A stretch of DNA of 64,000 bases from Ferrigenium straubiae (GCA_019449655.1 JAHQXD010000001.1:610649-674648); one strand, 5' to 3'; shown: positions 35,816 through 45,926, counted from the stretch's first letter. Numbers and translations are program-made. Notes: a model not told the origin generated them from the sequence alone.

Positions 35816-36277
35816 CTACCCCACCGCTGGAATGTCAGCCAGCCAGGTGCGAACCCTGGCCTGCGCTTGTTCCAGATTGACCGCCGCGTTGTGGCTCAAC
35901 GGGTCGCCCAGCTCGAAACCGTAACCGCGGATACGCAGCAGGAAAGCGGGCGGCGCATCCTCTCCATACACCTGCCGGTAGCTATGCAGCAGCGCAAACG
36001 GCGTCATCGCATGACTGGTGTAGCTGTGGTCATGCGCGGCAGCGATCTCCGAAAAGTGAAACGGCTCAACACAGGACATATCCGCATCGACGAACAGCAC
36101 CGCGCTGCGCCCGGCCAGGTCGGTGACATGCTCGACCTGCAACTGGTAATCCTCGATCAGCTCGACCCGCCCTACCGTACCTTCCAAGCCTTCAAGGCTG
36201 CGCACCAGCAGCGGAGCCAGTGCATCGTCACCGCGCGATTCGTTGCCGATGGCGAAGACCAGGATGGGCGCTGCCAT
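35816..36277 (-). CDS. hoxW: [NiFe]-hydrogenase maturation endopeptidase
   Basis: 153 residues from the ATG at 36277, which overlaps the hoxH stop as TGATG. The start ILVFAIGNESRGDDALAPLL is the HyaD/HoxW signature, with the Ni-sensing Glu in GNESRGDD, and LFVDADMS carries the second ligand Asp. This protease removes the C-terminal extension of HoxH after nickel insertion. The pair hoxH-hoxW is contiguous as in Cupriavidus. Confidence 0.9.
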   Translation of the reverse strand: MAAPILVFAIGNESRGDDALAPLLVRSLEGLEGTVGRVELIEDYQLQVEHVTDLAGRSAVLFVDADMSCVEPFHFSEIAAAHDHSYTSHAMTPFALLHSYRQVYGEDAPPAFLLRIRGYGFELGDPLSHNAAVNLEQAQARVRTWLADIPAVG

Positions 36278-37764
36278 CAGCACTGTGCGCAGAACGTTCC
36301 ATCCGACGAGCGCGTCAGCACATCGACCCACCCCCCTCCGGCATCCAGCAGCTCCACCTCCAGCGGCATCTTGCCCAGCGCATGGGTCGCGCAGGACAGG
36401 CAGGGATCGAAGGCGCGGATCGCCACTTCTATATGGTTCAGTAGTCCCTCGGTGAGTTTGCGCCCGTCGAGATATTGCCGCGCCACCTGGCGGATCGCCT
36501 CGTTCATCGCCTGGTTGTTGTGCGTGGTGGAGACGATCAGGTTGCAGCGCGTAATCTGGTCGTGCTCGTCCACCTTGTAGTGGTGGATCAGCGTGCCGCG
36601 CGGCGCTTCGATCACACCGACGCCGCGCTCCTGGCGCTCCCCAATGTTGACCAGATCATTGCCCTGCAGGTCGGGATCGTGCAGCAGCTCCTGGATGACC
36701 TCGGCGGCATGCAGCATCTCGATCATGCGCGCCCAGTGGAAGCCCAGCGTCGCGCCCGCCGCACGGCCGGCATCGAAGGCGAGGAACTCCTTGCGCTGCG
36801 CTTCGGCCAGCAGCGTCGGGATGAAGTCGCACTGCGCCACGCGGCTCAAGGGCCCGACACGGTACCAGCCCTGCTCCGGCCCGAGGCTGCGCAGGAACGG
36901 GAATTTCATGTACGACCACGGCTTCACGTCCTCGAAGATCACGTCCCAGTAGTGGCGGTAGTCGTAGTGGTCGAACAGCGTGTTGCCGTCCCTGTCGCGC
37001 GCACGCAGCCCGCCGTGATACAGGTCCAGCGCGCCGTCACTGCGCACCAGGTTGAGCGTGTGCGCCGCGAAGCGCCCGAAGCCGTTGTACAGGTCGAGGT
37101 TCTGCTCGAACAACTGCCGCGCCATCGCCACCGCGTCGCGGCTCCATGCGATCATCTGCTCTATATCTTTCAGGAGGTAGTCGCGCTCCTCGGTGCTCAC
37201 GTTTTTGTTCACCCCGCCGGGAATAGAGCCGGTGCCGTGCACGCGTTTGCCCGCTGTGACGCGAATCACCTCCTGCCCATATTTGCGCAGCAGCACGCCC
37301 TGTCTGGCGATCTCGGGATGGGCGGCCGCGATGCCGACGATGTTGCGCTGCGCGACATCCGAATCGAAACCGAACAGCAGATCGGGCGCGGAGAGATGGA
37401 AGAAATGCAGTGCGTGCGATTGCAGGATCTGGCCGTAGTGCATCAGCCGCCGCACCTTCTCCGCAGTCGGCGTGAGCGTCGCCCCGACGATCATGTCCAT
37501 CGCCTTGGATGCCGCGATATGGTGGCTCACCGGGCAGATGCCGCAAAGCCGCTGCACCATCACCGGCGCCTCCCAATAGGGCCGCCCCTGCACGAATTTC
37601 TCGAAGCCGCGAAACTCGACGATATGCAGCCGCACCTGGTGCACGCGGTCGTTCTCGTCGAGCAACAGCGTGACCTTGCCATGACCCTCGACGCGCGATA
37701 CCGGGTCGATGGCGACGCGGCGCAGGTTCTCCGGGTGTTTAGCGGTTTCGAGGTCAGAGTTCAT
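36277..37764 (-). CDS. hoxH: NAD-reducing [NiFe] hydrogenase large subunit
   Basis: 495 residues, the size of HoxH (group 3d). The L1 nickel motif is RLCGICPVSHH and the L2 motif near the C-terminus is DPCLSCATH. After DPCLSCATH about 34 residues remain (starting ALGKMPLEVELL), the extension expected to be removed by HoxW. The protein holds the NiFe(CN)2CO site that splits or forms H2 and pairs with HoxY. Confidence 0.95.
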   Translation of the reverse strand: MNSDLETAKHPENLRRVAIDPVSRVEGHGKVTLLLDENDRVHQVRLHIVEFRGFEKFVQGRPYWEAPVMVQRLCGICPVSHHIAASKAMDMIVGATLTPTAEKVRRLMHYGQILQSHALHFFHLSAPDLLFGFDSDVAQRNIVGIAAAHPEIARQGVLLRKYGQEVIRVTAGKRVHGTGSIPGGVNKNVSTEERDYLLKDIEQMIAWSRDAVAMARQLFEQNLDLYNGFGRFAAHTLNLVRSDGALDLYHGGLRARDRDGNTLFDHYDYRHYWDVIFEDVKPWSYMKFPFLRSLGPEQGWYRVGPLSRVAQCDFIPTLLAEAQRKEFLAFDAGRAAGATLGFHWARMIEMLHAAEVIQELLHDPDLQGNDLVNIGERQERGVGVIEAPRGTLIHHYKVDEHDQITRCNLIVSTTHNNQAMNEAIRQVARQYLDGRKLTEGLLNHIEVAIRAFDPCLSCATHALGKMPLEVELLDAGGGWVDVLTRSSDGTFCAQC

Positions 37765-37803
37765 TTACCCACCCATTTCGTGTCTTTCATGGACAAGAAT
37801 TTT

Positions 37804-38343
37804 TCAATCATATTTGATAAGCCCATGCCCCAGTTCCGGCGTCCTGCCCGCGATCAGGTCGGTGAGGAACTTCCAAATCGCGTCGCCCGAGGGCGGGCAG
37901 CCGGGGATGAAGTAGTCGATCTTCACCACTTCGTGCAGCGGATGCACCTTGTCGAGCGGCAGCGGCAGCTCCGGGTCGTTCGGGATATGGCCGTGCGCCA
38001 GCCCCGGTTCGGTGAGGTACACCTCGGTCAGGCAGGAGCCGAGGTCAAGGTGGTTGCGCTGCGCGGGCAGGCCGCCTGTGACGGCGCAGGCGCCGATGGA
38101 GATCAGTATCTTGCAGTTCTTCCGGAACTCGCGCAGCACATGCACGTTTTCCGCGTTGCAGATGCCGCCCTCGATGATGCCGATATCGCATGGCCCGCAA
38201 TGCTTGATATCGGTGAGCGGCGAACGGTCGAATTCGACGAGGTCGAGCAGCGGGAACAACCGCTCGTCGATGTCGAGCAGCGACATGTGGCAGCCGAAGC
38301 AGCCCGCGAGCGAGGTGGTGGCGATGCGCAGTTTCTTGCTCAT
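37804..38343 (-). CDS. hoxY: NAD-reducing hydrogenase small subunit
   Basis: 179 residues from the ATG at 38343, overlapping the hoxU stop as ATGA. Cys residues for the proximal [4Fe-4S] cluster are in LAGCFGCHMSLLDID, SIGACAVTGG and FIPGCPPSGD. It carries electrons between the HoxH active site and the diaphorase part. The 39-base gap to hoxH contains no obvious signal. Confidence 0.93.
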   Translation of the reverse strand: MSKKLRIATTSLAGCFGCHMSLLDIDERLFPLLDLVEFDRSPLTDIKHCGPCDIGIIEGGICNAENVHVLREFRKNCKILISIGACAVTGGLPAQRNHLDLGSCLTEVYLTEPGLAHGHIPNDPELPLPLDKVHPLHEVVKIDYFIPGCPPSGDAIWKFLTDLIAGRTPELGHGLIKYD

Positions 38344-39089
38344 GATCTCCCCTCGCAGGCGGGGCAGTCGCCGCCATCCGGGTGGCGCGGCGCGTCGTCC
38401 AGTGCCTGCGCGCTGACCGGGCGCTGGTCGTAGCGGCGCTTGCCGATCGGCACGCTGAAGCCCCTGCCCTTCCTCAGGATCACCCCGACCGGGCAGACCT
38501 GCATCGCCTTGTCGGTCAGCGCCATATCGGTATCCACGAGCTTGCCCGACTCGGCGTTGACGATGAGGTGCTTCCCGATGCCGCGCCCGGAGAAGGCGAA
38601 CACGTTCTTCTTGTCCACCTCGCTCGATGCGCGCACGCACAGCTCGCAGAGGATGCAGCGGTTGTAGTCGAGCAGGATGTCCGGGTGCGAGGCATCCAGT
38701 GGACGGCTCGGGAACAACTGGTCGAAGCGCGGCGTCATCATCTGCAGTTCGTAGGCGGTGGCCTGGAGTTGGCAGTTGCCGCTGGCCTCGCACGACGGAC
38801 AGAAGTGGTTGCCCTCGACGAACAGCATCTGCACCAGCGTGCGGCGCAGGCCGTTCAGTTCCTCGATGTTGCTTTGCACTTCCAGCCCGGCCTCGGCTGG
38901 CAGGGTGCAGGAGGCCATGGTACGCCCGCCGATCTTGACCGTGCACACCTTGCAACTGCCGTGCGGCTTGAATTCCGGGTGGTAGCACAGGTGCGGGATG
39001 TAGCGTCCCGCCGCGAGCGCGGCCTGCATCACGGTCTGCCCCGCCTCGAACGGAACGCTTGCGCCATCGAGCTGGAAAGTATCGCTCAT
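38340..39089 (-). CDS. hoxU: NAD-reducing hydrogenase diaphorase iron-sulfur subunit
   Basis: 249 residues, similar to the N-terminal part of NuoG. It has an N-terminal [2Fe-2S] ferredoxin fold (CYHPEFKPHGSCKVC and a later Cys), a His-Cys [4Fe-4S] site (HFCPSCEASGNC) and a further cluster motif (CILCELCVRASSE). It links HoxF to HoxY. It overlaps hoxF by 4 bases and hoxY by 4 bases, indicating one tightly coupled operon. Confidence 0.93.
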   Translation of the reverse strand: MSDTFQLDGASVPFEAGQTVMQAALAAGRYIPHLCYHPEFKPHGSCKVCTVKIGGRTMASCTLPAEAGLEVQSNIEELNGLRRTLVQMLFVEGNHFCPSCEASGNCQLQATAYELQMMTPRFDQLFPSRPLDASHPDILLDYNRCILCELCVRASSEVDKKNVFAFSGRGIGKHLIVNAESGKLVDTDMALTDKAMQVCPVGVILRKGRGFSVPIGKRRYDQRPVSAQALDDAPRHPDGGDCPACEGRS

Positions 39090-40966
39090 GCTTCCTCCGC
39101 TTTCAGGTGCGCTCCCGCATCATCGCGCCCGGTCATCTGGCGTGCGCGCGCGAGTGCACCGTCGAGATCGAAGGCCGGCGAGAACACCAGCGACTTGAGG
39201 CGGTTCTCGTAGGCCGGGCGGAAATGCTTGAGCGTGTGCAACACCGGGTTGCAGGCGCTGCGCCCGAGCCCGCAGTGTGAGCCGGTCTGCAGCACATGGT
39301 CGAGATGCTCGATCTCCCCCAGGTCGTGCTGCGTGCCGTGCCCGGCGGCGATCTTGTCCATGGTCTTCTTCAGCAGTGCAGTGCCGACGCGGCACGGGGT
39401 ACAGAAGCCGCAGCTCTCGTGCGCGAAAAAATGCACGAAGTTGCGCGCCACCTCGAACAGGTCACGGCTGTCATCGAACACCATGAACGCCCCGGCGGTG
39501 GGCAGATCTTCGAAGCCCAGCCTGCGGTCGAACTCATGCTCGGCGACGCACACACCGGAGGGGCCGCTGACCTGCACCGCGCGGGTGTTCGCCGCGCCGC
39601 AGTCCTGCAGCACCTCGCGCACCGATACGCCGAACGGATATTCGTAGATGCCGGGTCGCGGGCAGTCGCCGGACACCGAAATCAGCTTGCTGCCGGAAGA
39701 TTTCGCCGTGCCGATGGCGCGGTAGTTCTCCGCGCCCATCTGCAGCGCCAGCGCGGCGCTGCAGAAGGTCTCCACGTTGTCCACGGCAGTCGGTTGCTGC
39801 CGGTAGCCATGAGTCACCGGGAACGGCGGGCGATTACGCGGAATGCCGCGCTTGCCCTCGAGCGATTCGATCAGCGCCGATTCCTCACCGCAGATGTAGG
39901 CGCCCGCGCCGAGGTGGATGACGATGTCGAAGTCGAAGCCAGGCTGGTTGAGGATGTTTTTCCCGAGCAGGCCGGCCTCGCGGCGGCGCTGCAGAACAGC
40001 CTGCAGGGATTCCAGCAGATAGGCGTATTCGCCGCGCAAATAGAGGTACCCATGCTGCGCGCCGATGGCCAGCGCGCACAGCGTCATGCCCTCGAACACC
40101 AAGTCGGCATAAGAGGTAAGTAACACGCGATCCTTGAAGGTGCCTGGCTCGCCCTCGTCGGCGTTGCACACCACATGGCGCACCTCGCCCGGCGCGCTGC
40201 GGCACGCCTCCCATTTCTGCCCGGTGGGAAAGCCCGCACCGCCGCGACCGCGCAGGCCGGATTGTTTGATGGCTTCGATGATATTTTCCGTTCGCCCTGA
40301 GCCTGTCGAAGGGCTTCGTGGTTCGACATGCTCACCACGAACGGCGGATAACGCCAGCGCGGCACGCAGCACATCTCCTGGAGCGATGTTGTTATCGAGC
40401 AGCGGGCCACGGCGGCGGATGTTGTCTTCGACGCGAAAGAAGTCGGCCGGCCAGTCGGTCAGAGAAGTGCGGTTGCGGATCAGGCTGCCGATCTCCTGCA
40501 CGCGCTGGTGGGTAAGGCACGTGATGGCTCGTCCGTTGACCAGCATCGCCGGCCCCTGGTCGCACATGCCGGTGCAGGAGGTAGTGTTGATGCTGACCAG
40601 GCCGTCTTCCGAGACCTTGCCCGGCTGCAGCCACAACTGTCGGCACATCTGCTCCATCAGCGCCTCGCTGCCCTGCATGCGGTCGGTGATGTTGTCGGAG
40701 AACAGCACGCGGTACGCACCATTCGGCTGCAGGTGCAGGAAGGAATAGAAACCGGCGACGCCTTCGACCCGCGCGCGCGGGATGCCAAGGTTGGCACCGA
40801 GATAGGTCATTGCAGCGGGGGAAATGCAGCCGGCCAGATCCTGCACTTCGTTCAATATCTGAAGCAGGGCTTCCGGACTGCGCGCGTGACGATCCAGTAT
40901 CGAATCAAGATCAGCCGTGTGTATCTCGCTACCTCCCGCCATGAAGCGCTCCCGTATGGATGACAC
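39086..40966 (-). CDS. hoxF: NAD-reducing hydrogenase FMN/NADH subunit with fused HoxE-like domain
   Basis: 626 residues. The first 175 residues form a NuoE/HoxE-like domain (LLQILNEVQDLAGCISPAAM; GVAGFYSFLHLQPNGAYRV; SCTGMC), of which only one Cys pair is evident. The rest is NuoF-like: FMN site LRGRGGAGFPTG, NADH site GAGAYICGEESALIESLEG and a C-terminal [4Fe-4S] motif (ESCGFCTPCRVG plus CGLGRSAC). The fusion and gene order F-U-Y-H-W match the Cupriavidus-type soluble hydrogenase. Residues of about 208-226 (GEHVEPRSPSTGSGR) are encoded by an inserted palindromic repeat in the linker between the two halves. Confidence 0.93.
   Translation of the reverse strand: MSSIRERFMAGGSEIHTADLDSILDRHARSPEALLQILNEVQDLAGCISPAAMTYLGANLGIPRARVEGVAGFYSFLHLQPNGAYRVLFSDNITDRMQGSEALMEQMCRQLWLQPGKVSEDGLVSINTTSCTGMCDQGPAMLVNGRAITCLTHQRVQEIGSLIRNRTSLTDWPADFFRVEDNIRRRGPLLDNNIAPGDVLRAALALSAVRGEHVEPRSPSTGSGRTENIIEAIKQSGLRGRGGAGFPTGQKWEACRSAPGEVRHVVCNADEGEPGTFKDRVLLTSYADLVFEGMTLCALAIGAQHGYLYLRGEYAYLLESLQAVLQRRREAGLLGKNILNQPGFDFDIVIHLGAGAYICGEESALIESLEGKRGIPRNRPPFPVTHGYRQQPTAVDNVETFCSAALALQMGAENYRAIGTAKSSGSKLISVSGDCPRPGIYEYPFGVSVREVLQDCGAANTRAVQVSGPSGVCVAEHEFDRRLGFEDLPTAGAFMVFDDSRDLFEVARNFVHFFAHESCGFCTPCRVGTALLKKTMDKIAAGHGTQHDLGEIEHLDHVLQTGSHCGLGRSACNPVLHTLKHFRPAYENRLKSLVFSPAFDLDGALARARQMTGRDDAGAHLKAEEA
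40288..40344. repeat. 57-bp REP-like palindrome inserted in frame in hoxF
   Basis: The left arm 40288-40310 (CCGTTCGCCCTGAGCC then TGTCGAA) and the right arm 40322-40344 (TTCGACATGCTCACC then ACGAACGG) are inverted repeats of 23 bases with four mismatches around an 11-base loop. The sequence resembles the CCCTGAGCCTGTCGAAGGG element that recurs in many environmental proteobacterial genomes. Its length is exactly 19 codons and it keeps hoxF open. Confidence 0.8.
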
Positions 40967-41067
40967 GCTGCCGCGTTATTCTCCGGCTGATTCTATGTCA
41001 TGCCTGCAGGTCTGCGCAATGCGCGGGAAAGCGTATATCTCCCTGCAGCCTGGTAGCCGTCGTCCCC

Positions 41068-41970
41068 TCAGAACGCGCAGATGCCGGTTTCCGGATTGCA
41101 AGTTCCCGATGTGAGCGGTTCCCAGAAGCATCCATTGCCAGCTGCCACACGGCGGATATGGCCTTTTTCTGCCAAGCCAGCAAGGGTAGCTTCCAGTTCC
41201 CCCGGCGCGAGGTCGAACACGGTAGCCAGTTCCACCGGTGCCACACGTCCGTATGCCCGGATAAATCCGAGCAAGTTTTCCGCGTTCTTTTCCGGCGCAT
41301 GCCACTGAAGCGTGCCACCGCTCAAGGTGTCGATGACGGCCTGCATGGCGCTGAAACTTTGGTAACCGCGCAGCATCAGCTCACGGTCGTCATAGCGCAA
41401 CAGAAAGGTTGGAAAACCGCGTACTCCGTAACTGCGCGTCGTCGCCAGATCATCGCGGAAGGCCTTTTCGGCAGAGCCATCGTTGAGGTGGCCGATGAAC
41501 GCAGCGACGTCGAGGCCCACTTCGCTGGCCAGTTCGATCAATACTTCACGGCGGCCGGTTTCCCGCGCCTCGGCAGCGGATGCTTCGCGCATGCGCCGCA
41601 AGTAGCGGGCGGCCAGATCGGGATTCGTCAGTTCGGCCGCCTTGAAAGCGATATTCTGCGGGTAGGTGGATACGGTCTCGGCGGTGAACAGCCGGAAACC
41701 TTCGGTGCGCACTGGCATGCCATGACGCTCCGAGGCTTCCAGCCAATGGCGGGCAATTGAGGAATTGGATCGGTCCGGGTCGCCGCCAATATCGTTGGCT
41801 CGGTCGTAGAAGGCGCGAATATCCTCTACCAGCCCGCCCATTACATAGCGTATACGCAACTGCTCGCCGTAGCCTATCTCCAGCTTACGCAGCACCGGTT
41901 CGCTGCCCCAGCACCAGGTGCACACCGGATCGGTGAAAGCGAGGATTTCGAAAGTCGGCTGGTTTCCCAT
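41068..41970 (-). CDS. DsbA/FrnE-family thioredoxin-fold oxidoreductase
   Basis: 300 residues from the ATG at 41970; the longer frame upstream crosses a repeat-like intergenic stretch. An N-terminal thioredoxin fold has active site DPVCTWCWGSEP, so CTWC. A helical insertion follows and then VRGFPTFLLRYDD with the cis-Pro, as in cytoplasmic FrnE/2-hydroxychromene isomerase-like proteins. The C-terminal 80 residues form a winged-helix-like segment (VAPVELATVFDLAPGELEAT) ending in a Cys-containing tail (GTCNPETGICAF). No signal peptide. It lies 101 bases before hoxF on the same strand. Confidence 0.82.
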   Translation of the reverse strand: MGNQPTFEILAFTDPVCTWCWGSEPVLRKLEIGYGEQLRIRYVMGGLVEDIRAFYDRANDIGGDPDRSNSSIARHWLEASERHGMPVRTEGFRLFTAETVSTYPQNIAFKAAELTNPDLAARYLRRMREASAAEARETGRREVLIELASEVGLDVAAFIGHLNDGSAEKAFRDDLATTRSYGVRGFPTFLLRYDDRELMLRGYQSFSAMQAVIDTLSGGTLQWHAPEKNAENLLGFIRAYGRVAPVELATVFDLAPGELEATLAGLAEKGHIRRVAAGNGCFWEPLTSGTCNPETGICAF

Positions 41971-42339
41971 GTCTATTCTTTCAGTTATTTGGAGCTGCGC
42001 CTGTTTTCGGCACCGGACTGCTCCGCCGCACCGTGTCGATGCCACGCCGCTCAGACAGCTCGTGACCTGTACGATCGCCTTATTCGCGGCTGGCGCCCCC
42101 TCCCGCACCGGACGGCTGCGCTTTCCTCGGGCCAGTCCGCTCAGATAGAGCACCTGAAACTTGCAGGTTTGCTTTTCGCGGACGCACCATCTCCGGGGTG
42201 CGGCTGTGACACGTTACTGGCGTAAGCCAGCCGTTTGCGGGAACAGCCGTTGGCAACCCCTCCCGAACCAGACGGCTCCGCCGCACCGTGTCGGGGTTGC
42301 TACCCCGCAAGCGGGGCCCCGCTCCGCCCTCCGATAGTG
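41971..42339. repeat. Intergenic region with duplicated GC-rich segment
   Basis: These 369 bases between the FrnE-like gene and guaA carry no convincing gene. The 19-base string GCTCCGCCGCACCGTGTCG occurs at 42020-42038 and again at 42275-42293, each preceded by a CGGAC/CAGAC-type flank; a third related stretch (CCTCCCGCACCGGACGGCTG) is at 42099-42118. A hairpin CCCCGC-AA-GCGGGG lies at 42303-42316 just after the guaA stop and could aid transcription termination, though no T-run follows. Confidence 0.5.
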
Positions 42340-43920
42340 CTACTCCCATTCAATCGTAGCCGGAGGTTTGCCGGAGATGTCGTAGACGACGCGGTTGATG
42401 CCGCGGACTTCGTTGATGATGCGGTTGGAGACTTTGCCGAGCAGGTCGTAGGGCAGATGCGCCCAGTGCGCGGTCATGAAGTCCTGGGTCTGCACCGCGC
42501 GCAGGGAAACCACCCATTCGTAGGTGCGGCCGTCGCCCATCACGCCGACGCTCTTCACCGGCAGGAACACGGTGAAAGCCTGCGAGGTTTTTTCGTACCA
42601 GCTCTTGCCGTCGGCATCTTTGGTGGCGTGCAGCTCCTCGATGAAGATCGCGTCTGCCCTGCGCAGGAGATCGGCGAACTCGCGCTTCACCTCGCCGAGA
42701 ATGCGCACCCCGAGGCCGGGGCCGGGGAACGGGTGGCGGTACACCATGTCGTGCGGCAGACCTAGCGCAATGCCCAGTTCGCGCACTTCGTCCTTGAACA
42801 GTTCGCGCAGCGGTTCGAGCAGCTTGAGGTGCAGGCTTTCCGGTAGGCCGCCGACGTTGTGGTGCGACTTGATGGTGTGCGCCTTCTTGGTCTTCGCGCC
42901 GGCGGATTCGATCACGTCCGGATAGATGGTGCCCTGCGCGAGCCACTTGGCCTGCGGCAGTTTTTTCGCCTCGCGCTGGAACACTTCGACGAACTCGCGC
43001 CCGATGATCTTGCGCTTCTGCTCCGGGTCGGTCACGCCCGTCAGGTGCTTCATGAATTCGCCGCTGGCATCAACATGGATGACCTTCATGTGCAGATGGT
43101 TGGCGAAGGTTTCCATCACCTGCTCTGCTTCGTTGAGACGCAGCAGGCCGTTGTCCACGAACACGCAGGTGAGCTGGTCGCCAATGGCGCGATGGATCAG
43201 CGCCGCCGCCACCGAGGAATCCACCCCGCCGGACAGCCCGAGGATCACTTCGTCGTTGCCGACCTGGGCGCGAATCTTCTCCACCGCCTCGCCGATGTAG
43301 TCCGGCATGTTCCAGTCCTGCGCGCAGCCGCAGATGTCGTGCACGAAGCGGCCGAGGATCGCCTTGCCCTGATGGGTGTGGGTCACTTCGGGATGGAACT
43401 GCACCGCGTAGAAACGCCGTGCCTCGTCCGCCATCGCCGCGATGGGCGTCGCGGGGTTGCTCGCGATCACCGAGAAGCCAGGCGGCAAGGCAGTCACCTT
43501 GTCGCCATGGCTCATCCACACGTCGAGCAGGCCGTGGCCCTCGGCGTTGCTCTTGTCCTGGATGTCGTCGAACAGCTTCGAGTGGCCGCGCGCGCGAATC
43601 TCGGCATAGCCGAACTCACGCACCTTGCCGCTTTCGACCGCGCCGCCGAGCTGCGCCGCCATGGTCTGCATGCCGTAGCAGATGCCGAGCACGGGCACGC
43701 CGAGCTCGAACACGAGTTGCGGCGCCTTGGGGGTCTCTTCCTCATAGACCGAATTCGGCCCGCCGGACAGGATGATGCCGGAGGGATTGAAGGCGCGAAT
43801 GTCGGCCTCCGCCATGTCCCACGGATGCAGCTCGCAATAGACATGCGTCTCGCGCACGCGGCGCGCGATGAGCTGGGTGTACTGGGAACCGAAGTCGAGG
43901 ATGAGGATTTTTTTGTGCAT
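42340..43920 (-). CDS. guaA: GMP synthase (glutamine-hydrolysing)
   Basis: 526 residues from the ATG at 43920, matching E. coli GuaA in length. The class I amidotransferase domain has its catalytic Cys in [15 protein letters not shown] and its His in VQFHPEVTH. The ATP-pyrophosphatase domain has the PP-loop [13 protein letters not shown], and a C-terminal dimerisation domain ends in KPPATIEWE. It converts XMP to GMP. It lies downstream of guaB in the same direction; a GTGAAAY palindrome fills the 92-base gap. Confidence 0.96.
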   Translation of the reverse strand: MHKKILILDFGSQYTQLIARRVRETHVYCELHPWDMAEADIRAFNPSGIILSGGPNSVYEEETPKAPQLVFELGVPVLGICYGMQTMAAQLGGAVESGKVREFGYAEIRARGHSKLFDDIQDKSNAEGHGLLDVWMSHGDKVTALPPGFSVIASNPATPIAAMADEARRFYAVQFHPEVTHTHQGKAILGRFVHDICGCAQDWNMPDYIGEAVEKIRAQVGNDEVILGLSGGVDSSVAAALIHRAIGDQLTCVFVDNGLLRLNEAEQVMETFANHLHMKVIHVDASGEFMKHLTGVTDPEQKRKIIGREFVEVFQREAKKLPQAKWLAQGTIYPDVIESAGAKTKKAHTIKSHHNVGGLPESLHLKLLEPLRELFKDEVRELGIALGLPHDMVYRHPFPGPGLGVRILGEVKREFADLLRRADAIFIEELHATKDADGKSWYEKTSQAFTVFLPVKSVGVMGDGRTYEWVVSLRAVQTQDFMTAHWAHLPYDLLGKVSNRIINEVRGINRVVYDISGKPPATIEWE

Positions 43921-43930
43921 GTCAGGAACC

Positions 43931-44008
43931 GTGAAAAATGAAACGTGAAATGTGAAATGTGAAACGTAATGGCAGTTACCTTTCACGTTTCACGTCTCAC
44001 GTTTCACC
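43931..44008. repeat. GTGAAAY heptamer palindrome between guaB and guaA
   Basis: The left arm carries GTGAAAT, GTGAAAT and GTGAAAC in tandem on the plus strand. The right arm, read on the minus strand, carries GTGAAAC, GTGAGAC, GTGAAAC and GTGAAAG. The arms face each other around TAATGGCAGTTAC and could form a long hairpin in the guaBA mRNA. Confidence 0.72.
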
Positions 44009-44012
44009 GGAT

Positions 44013-45473
44013 TTAATCAATATGGTAATTCGGCGCTTCCTTGGTGATCTGCACGTCGTGGACATGCGACTCGCGGATGCCGGACGAGGTGATCTCGACG
44101 AACTCGGCCTTGGTGTGCATCGTGGCGATGTCGGCGCAACCGAGGTAACCCATGCTGGCGCGCAGACCGCCCATCAGCTGGTGGATCACCGCCAGCACGC
44201 TGCCCTTGTAGGGCACGCGGCCCTCGACACCTTCCGGCACCAGCTTGTCCTGATTGGCTTCGCCTTCCTGGAAGTAACGGTCGCTGGAGCCCTGCTGCAT
44301 CGCGCCCAGACTGCCCATGCCGCGATAGGATTTGTAGGAGCGCCCTTGATAAAGTTCGATCTCGCCCGGCGCTTCCTCGGTACCGGCGAACAGGCCGCCG
44401 AGCATCACCGCATGCGCGCCCGCCGCGATCGCCTTGGCGATGTCGCCGGAATAACGGATGCCGCCGTCGGCAATCAGCGGCACGCCCGTTCCCTGCAAAG
44501 TCTTCGCCACGCTCTGGATCGCGGCGATCTGCGGCACGCCGACGCCCGCGACGATGCGCGTGGTGCAGATCGAACCGGGGCCGATGCCGACCTTCACGCC
44601 ATCCGCGCCGTGATCCAGCAGCGCTTGCGCCGCGCCGCCGGTGGCGATGTTGCCGCCGATCACCTCGATCTGCGGGAAGTTTTCCTTGACCCAACGAACG
44701 CGATCCAGCACGCCCTGCGAATGGCCGTGCGCGGTATCCACCACGATCACGTCCACCCCGGCCTCGGCCAGCAATGTGACGCGCTCTTCCGTCCCCTCGC
44801 CCACTCCGACCGCCGCACCGGCGCGCAGGCGGCCATGGCTGTCCTTGCAGGCGCGCGGATGTTCGCTGGACTTAAGGATGTCCTTCACCGTCATCAGGCC
44901 GCGCAGTTCGAATTCGTCGTTGACCACCAGGACGCGCTCGATGCGGTGCTTGTGCATCAGGTTGCGCGCCTCGTCGAGGCTGGCGTTTTCCCTGACGGTG
45001 ATGAGCCGCTCGCGCGGCGTCATGATGTTCTGGATCGGCTGGTCGAGGTTGCTCTCGAAGCGCAGATCGCGGTTGGTCACGATGCCCACGAGCAGTTTGC
45101 CCTGCACCACCGGCAGGCCGGAAATCCTGTGCTGGCGCGTCAGGGCCAGCACGTCGCGCACCGTCATGTCCGGCGTGATGGTGATGGGATCCTTGACGAC
45201 GCCGCTCTCGAAACGCTTGACCTTGGCGACCTGGGCGGCCTGCGCATAAGCCGGCATGTTCTTGTGCACGATGCCGATGCCGCCCTCCTGCGCCAGCGCG
45301 ATCGCCAAGCGTGCTTCCGTGACGGTGTCCATCGCGGCGGAGAGCACCGGAATGTTCAGGCTGATGTTACGGGTAAGCTGGGTGCGCAGGCTGACATCGC
45401 GTGGCAATACGTTGGAATAGGCAGGAACGAGCAGAACGTCGTCAAAGGTCAGTGCTTTCTGGATGATGCGCAT
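44013..45473 (-). CDS. guaB: Inosine-5'-monophosphate dehydrogenase
   Basis: 486 residues with typical IMPDH layout: N-terminal barrel start ([20 protein letters not shown]), two CBS domains ([39 protein letters not shown]), the catalytic Cys loop [17 protein letters not shown], and the flap near [14 protein letters not shown]. It makes XMP from IMP, the step before GuaA. It is the first gene of the guaBA pair; a possible -10-like TATAAT lies within 25 bases upstream on the minus strand (45497-45502). Confidence 0.96.
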   Translation of the reverse strand: MRIIQKALTFDDVLLVPAYSNVLPRDVSLRTQLTRNISLNIPVLSAAMDTVTEARLAIALAQEGGIGIVHKNMPAYAQAAQVAKVKRFESGVVKDPITITPDMTVRDVLALTRQHRISGLPVVQGKLLVGIVTNRDLRFESNLDQPIQNIMTPRERLITVRENASLDEARNLMHKHRIERVLVVNDEFELRGLMTVKDILKSSEHPRACKDSHGRLRAGAAVGVGEGTEERVTLLAEAGVDVIVVDTAHGHSQGVLDRVRWVKENFPQIEVIGGNIATGGAAQALLDHGADGVKVGIGPGSICTTRIVAGVGVPQIAAIQSVAKTLQGTGVPLIADGGIRYSGDIAKAIAAGAHAVMLGGLFAGTEEAPGEIELYQGRSYKSYRGMGSLGAMQQGSSDRYFQEGEANQDKLVPEGVEGRVPYKGSVLAVIHQLMGGLRASMGYLGCADIATMHTKAEFVEITSSGIRESHVHDVQITKEAPNYHID

Positions 45474-45557
45474 GGAACAACCCCCGGCAAAGCGCGCATT
45501 ATACGCATGACGGGCAGGCCGGTAAATCGATTCTCCCGCTCTGCCCGGCCGGAAAAT

Positions 45558-45926
<369 letters not shown>

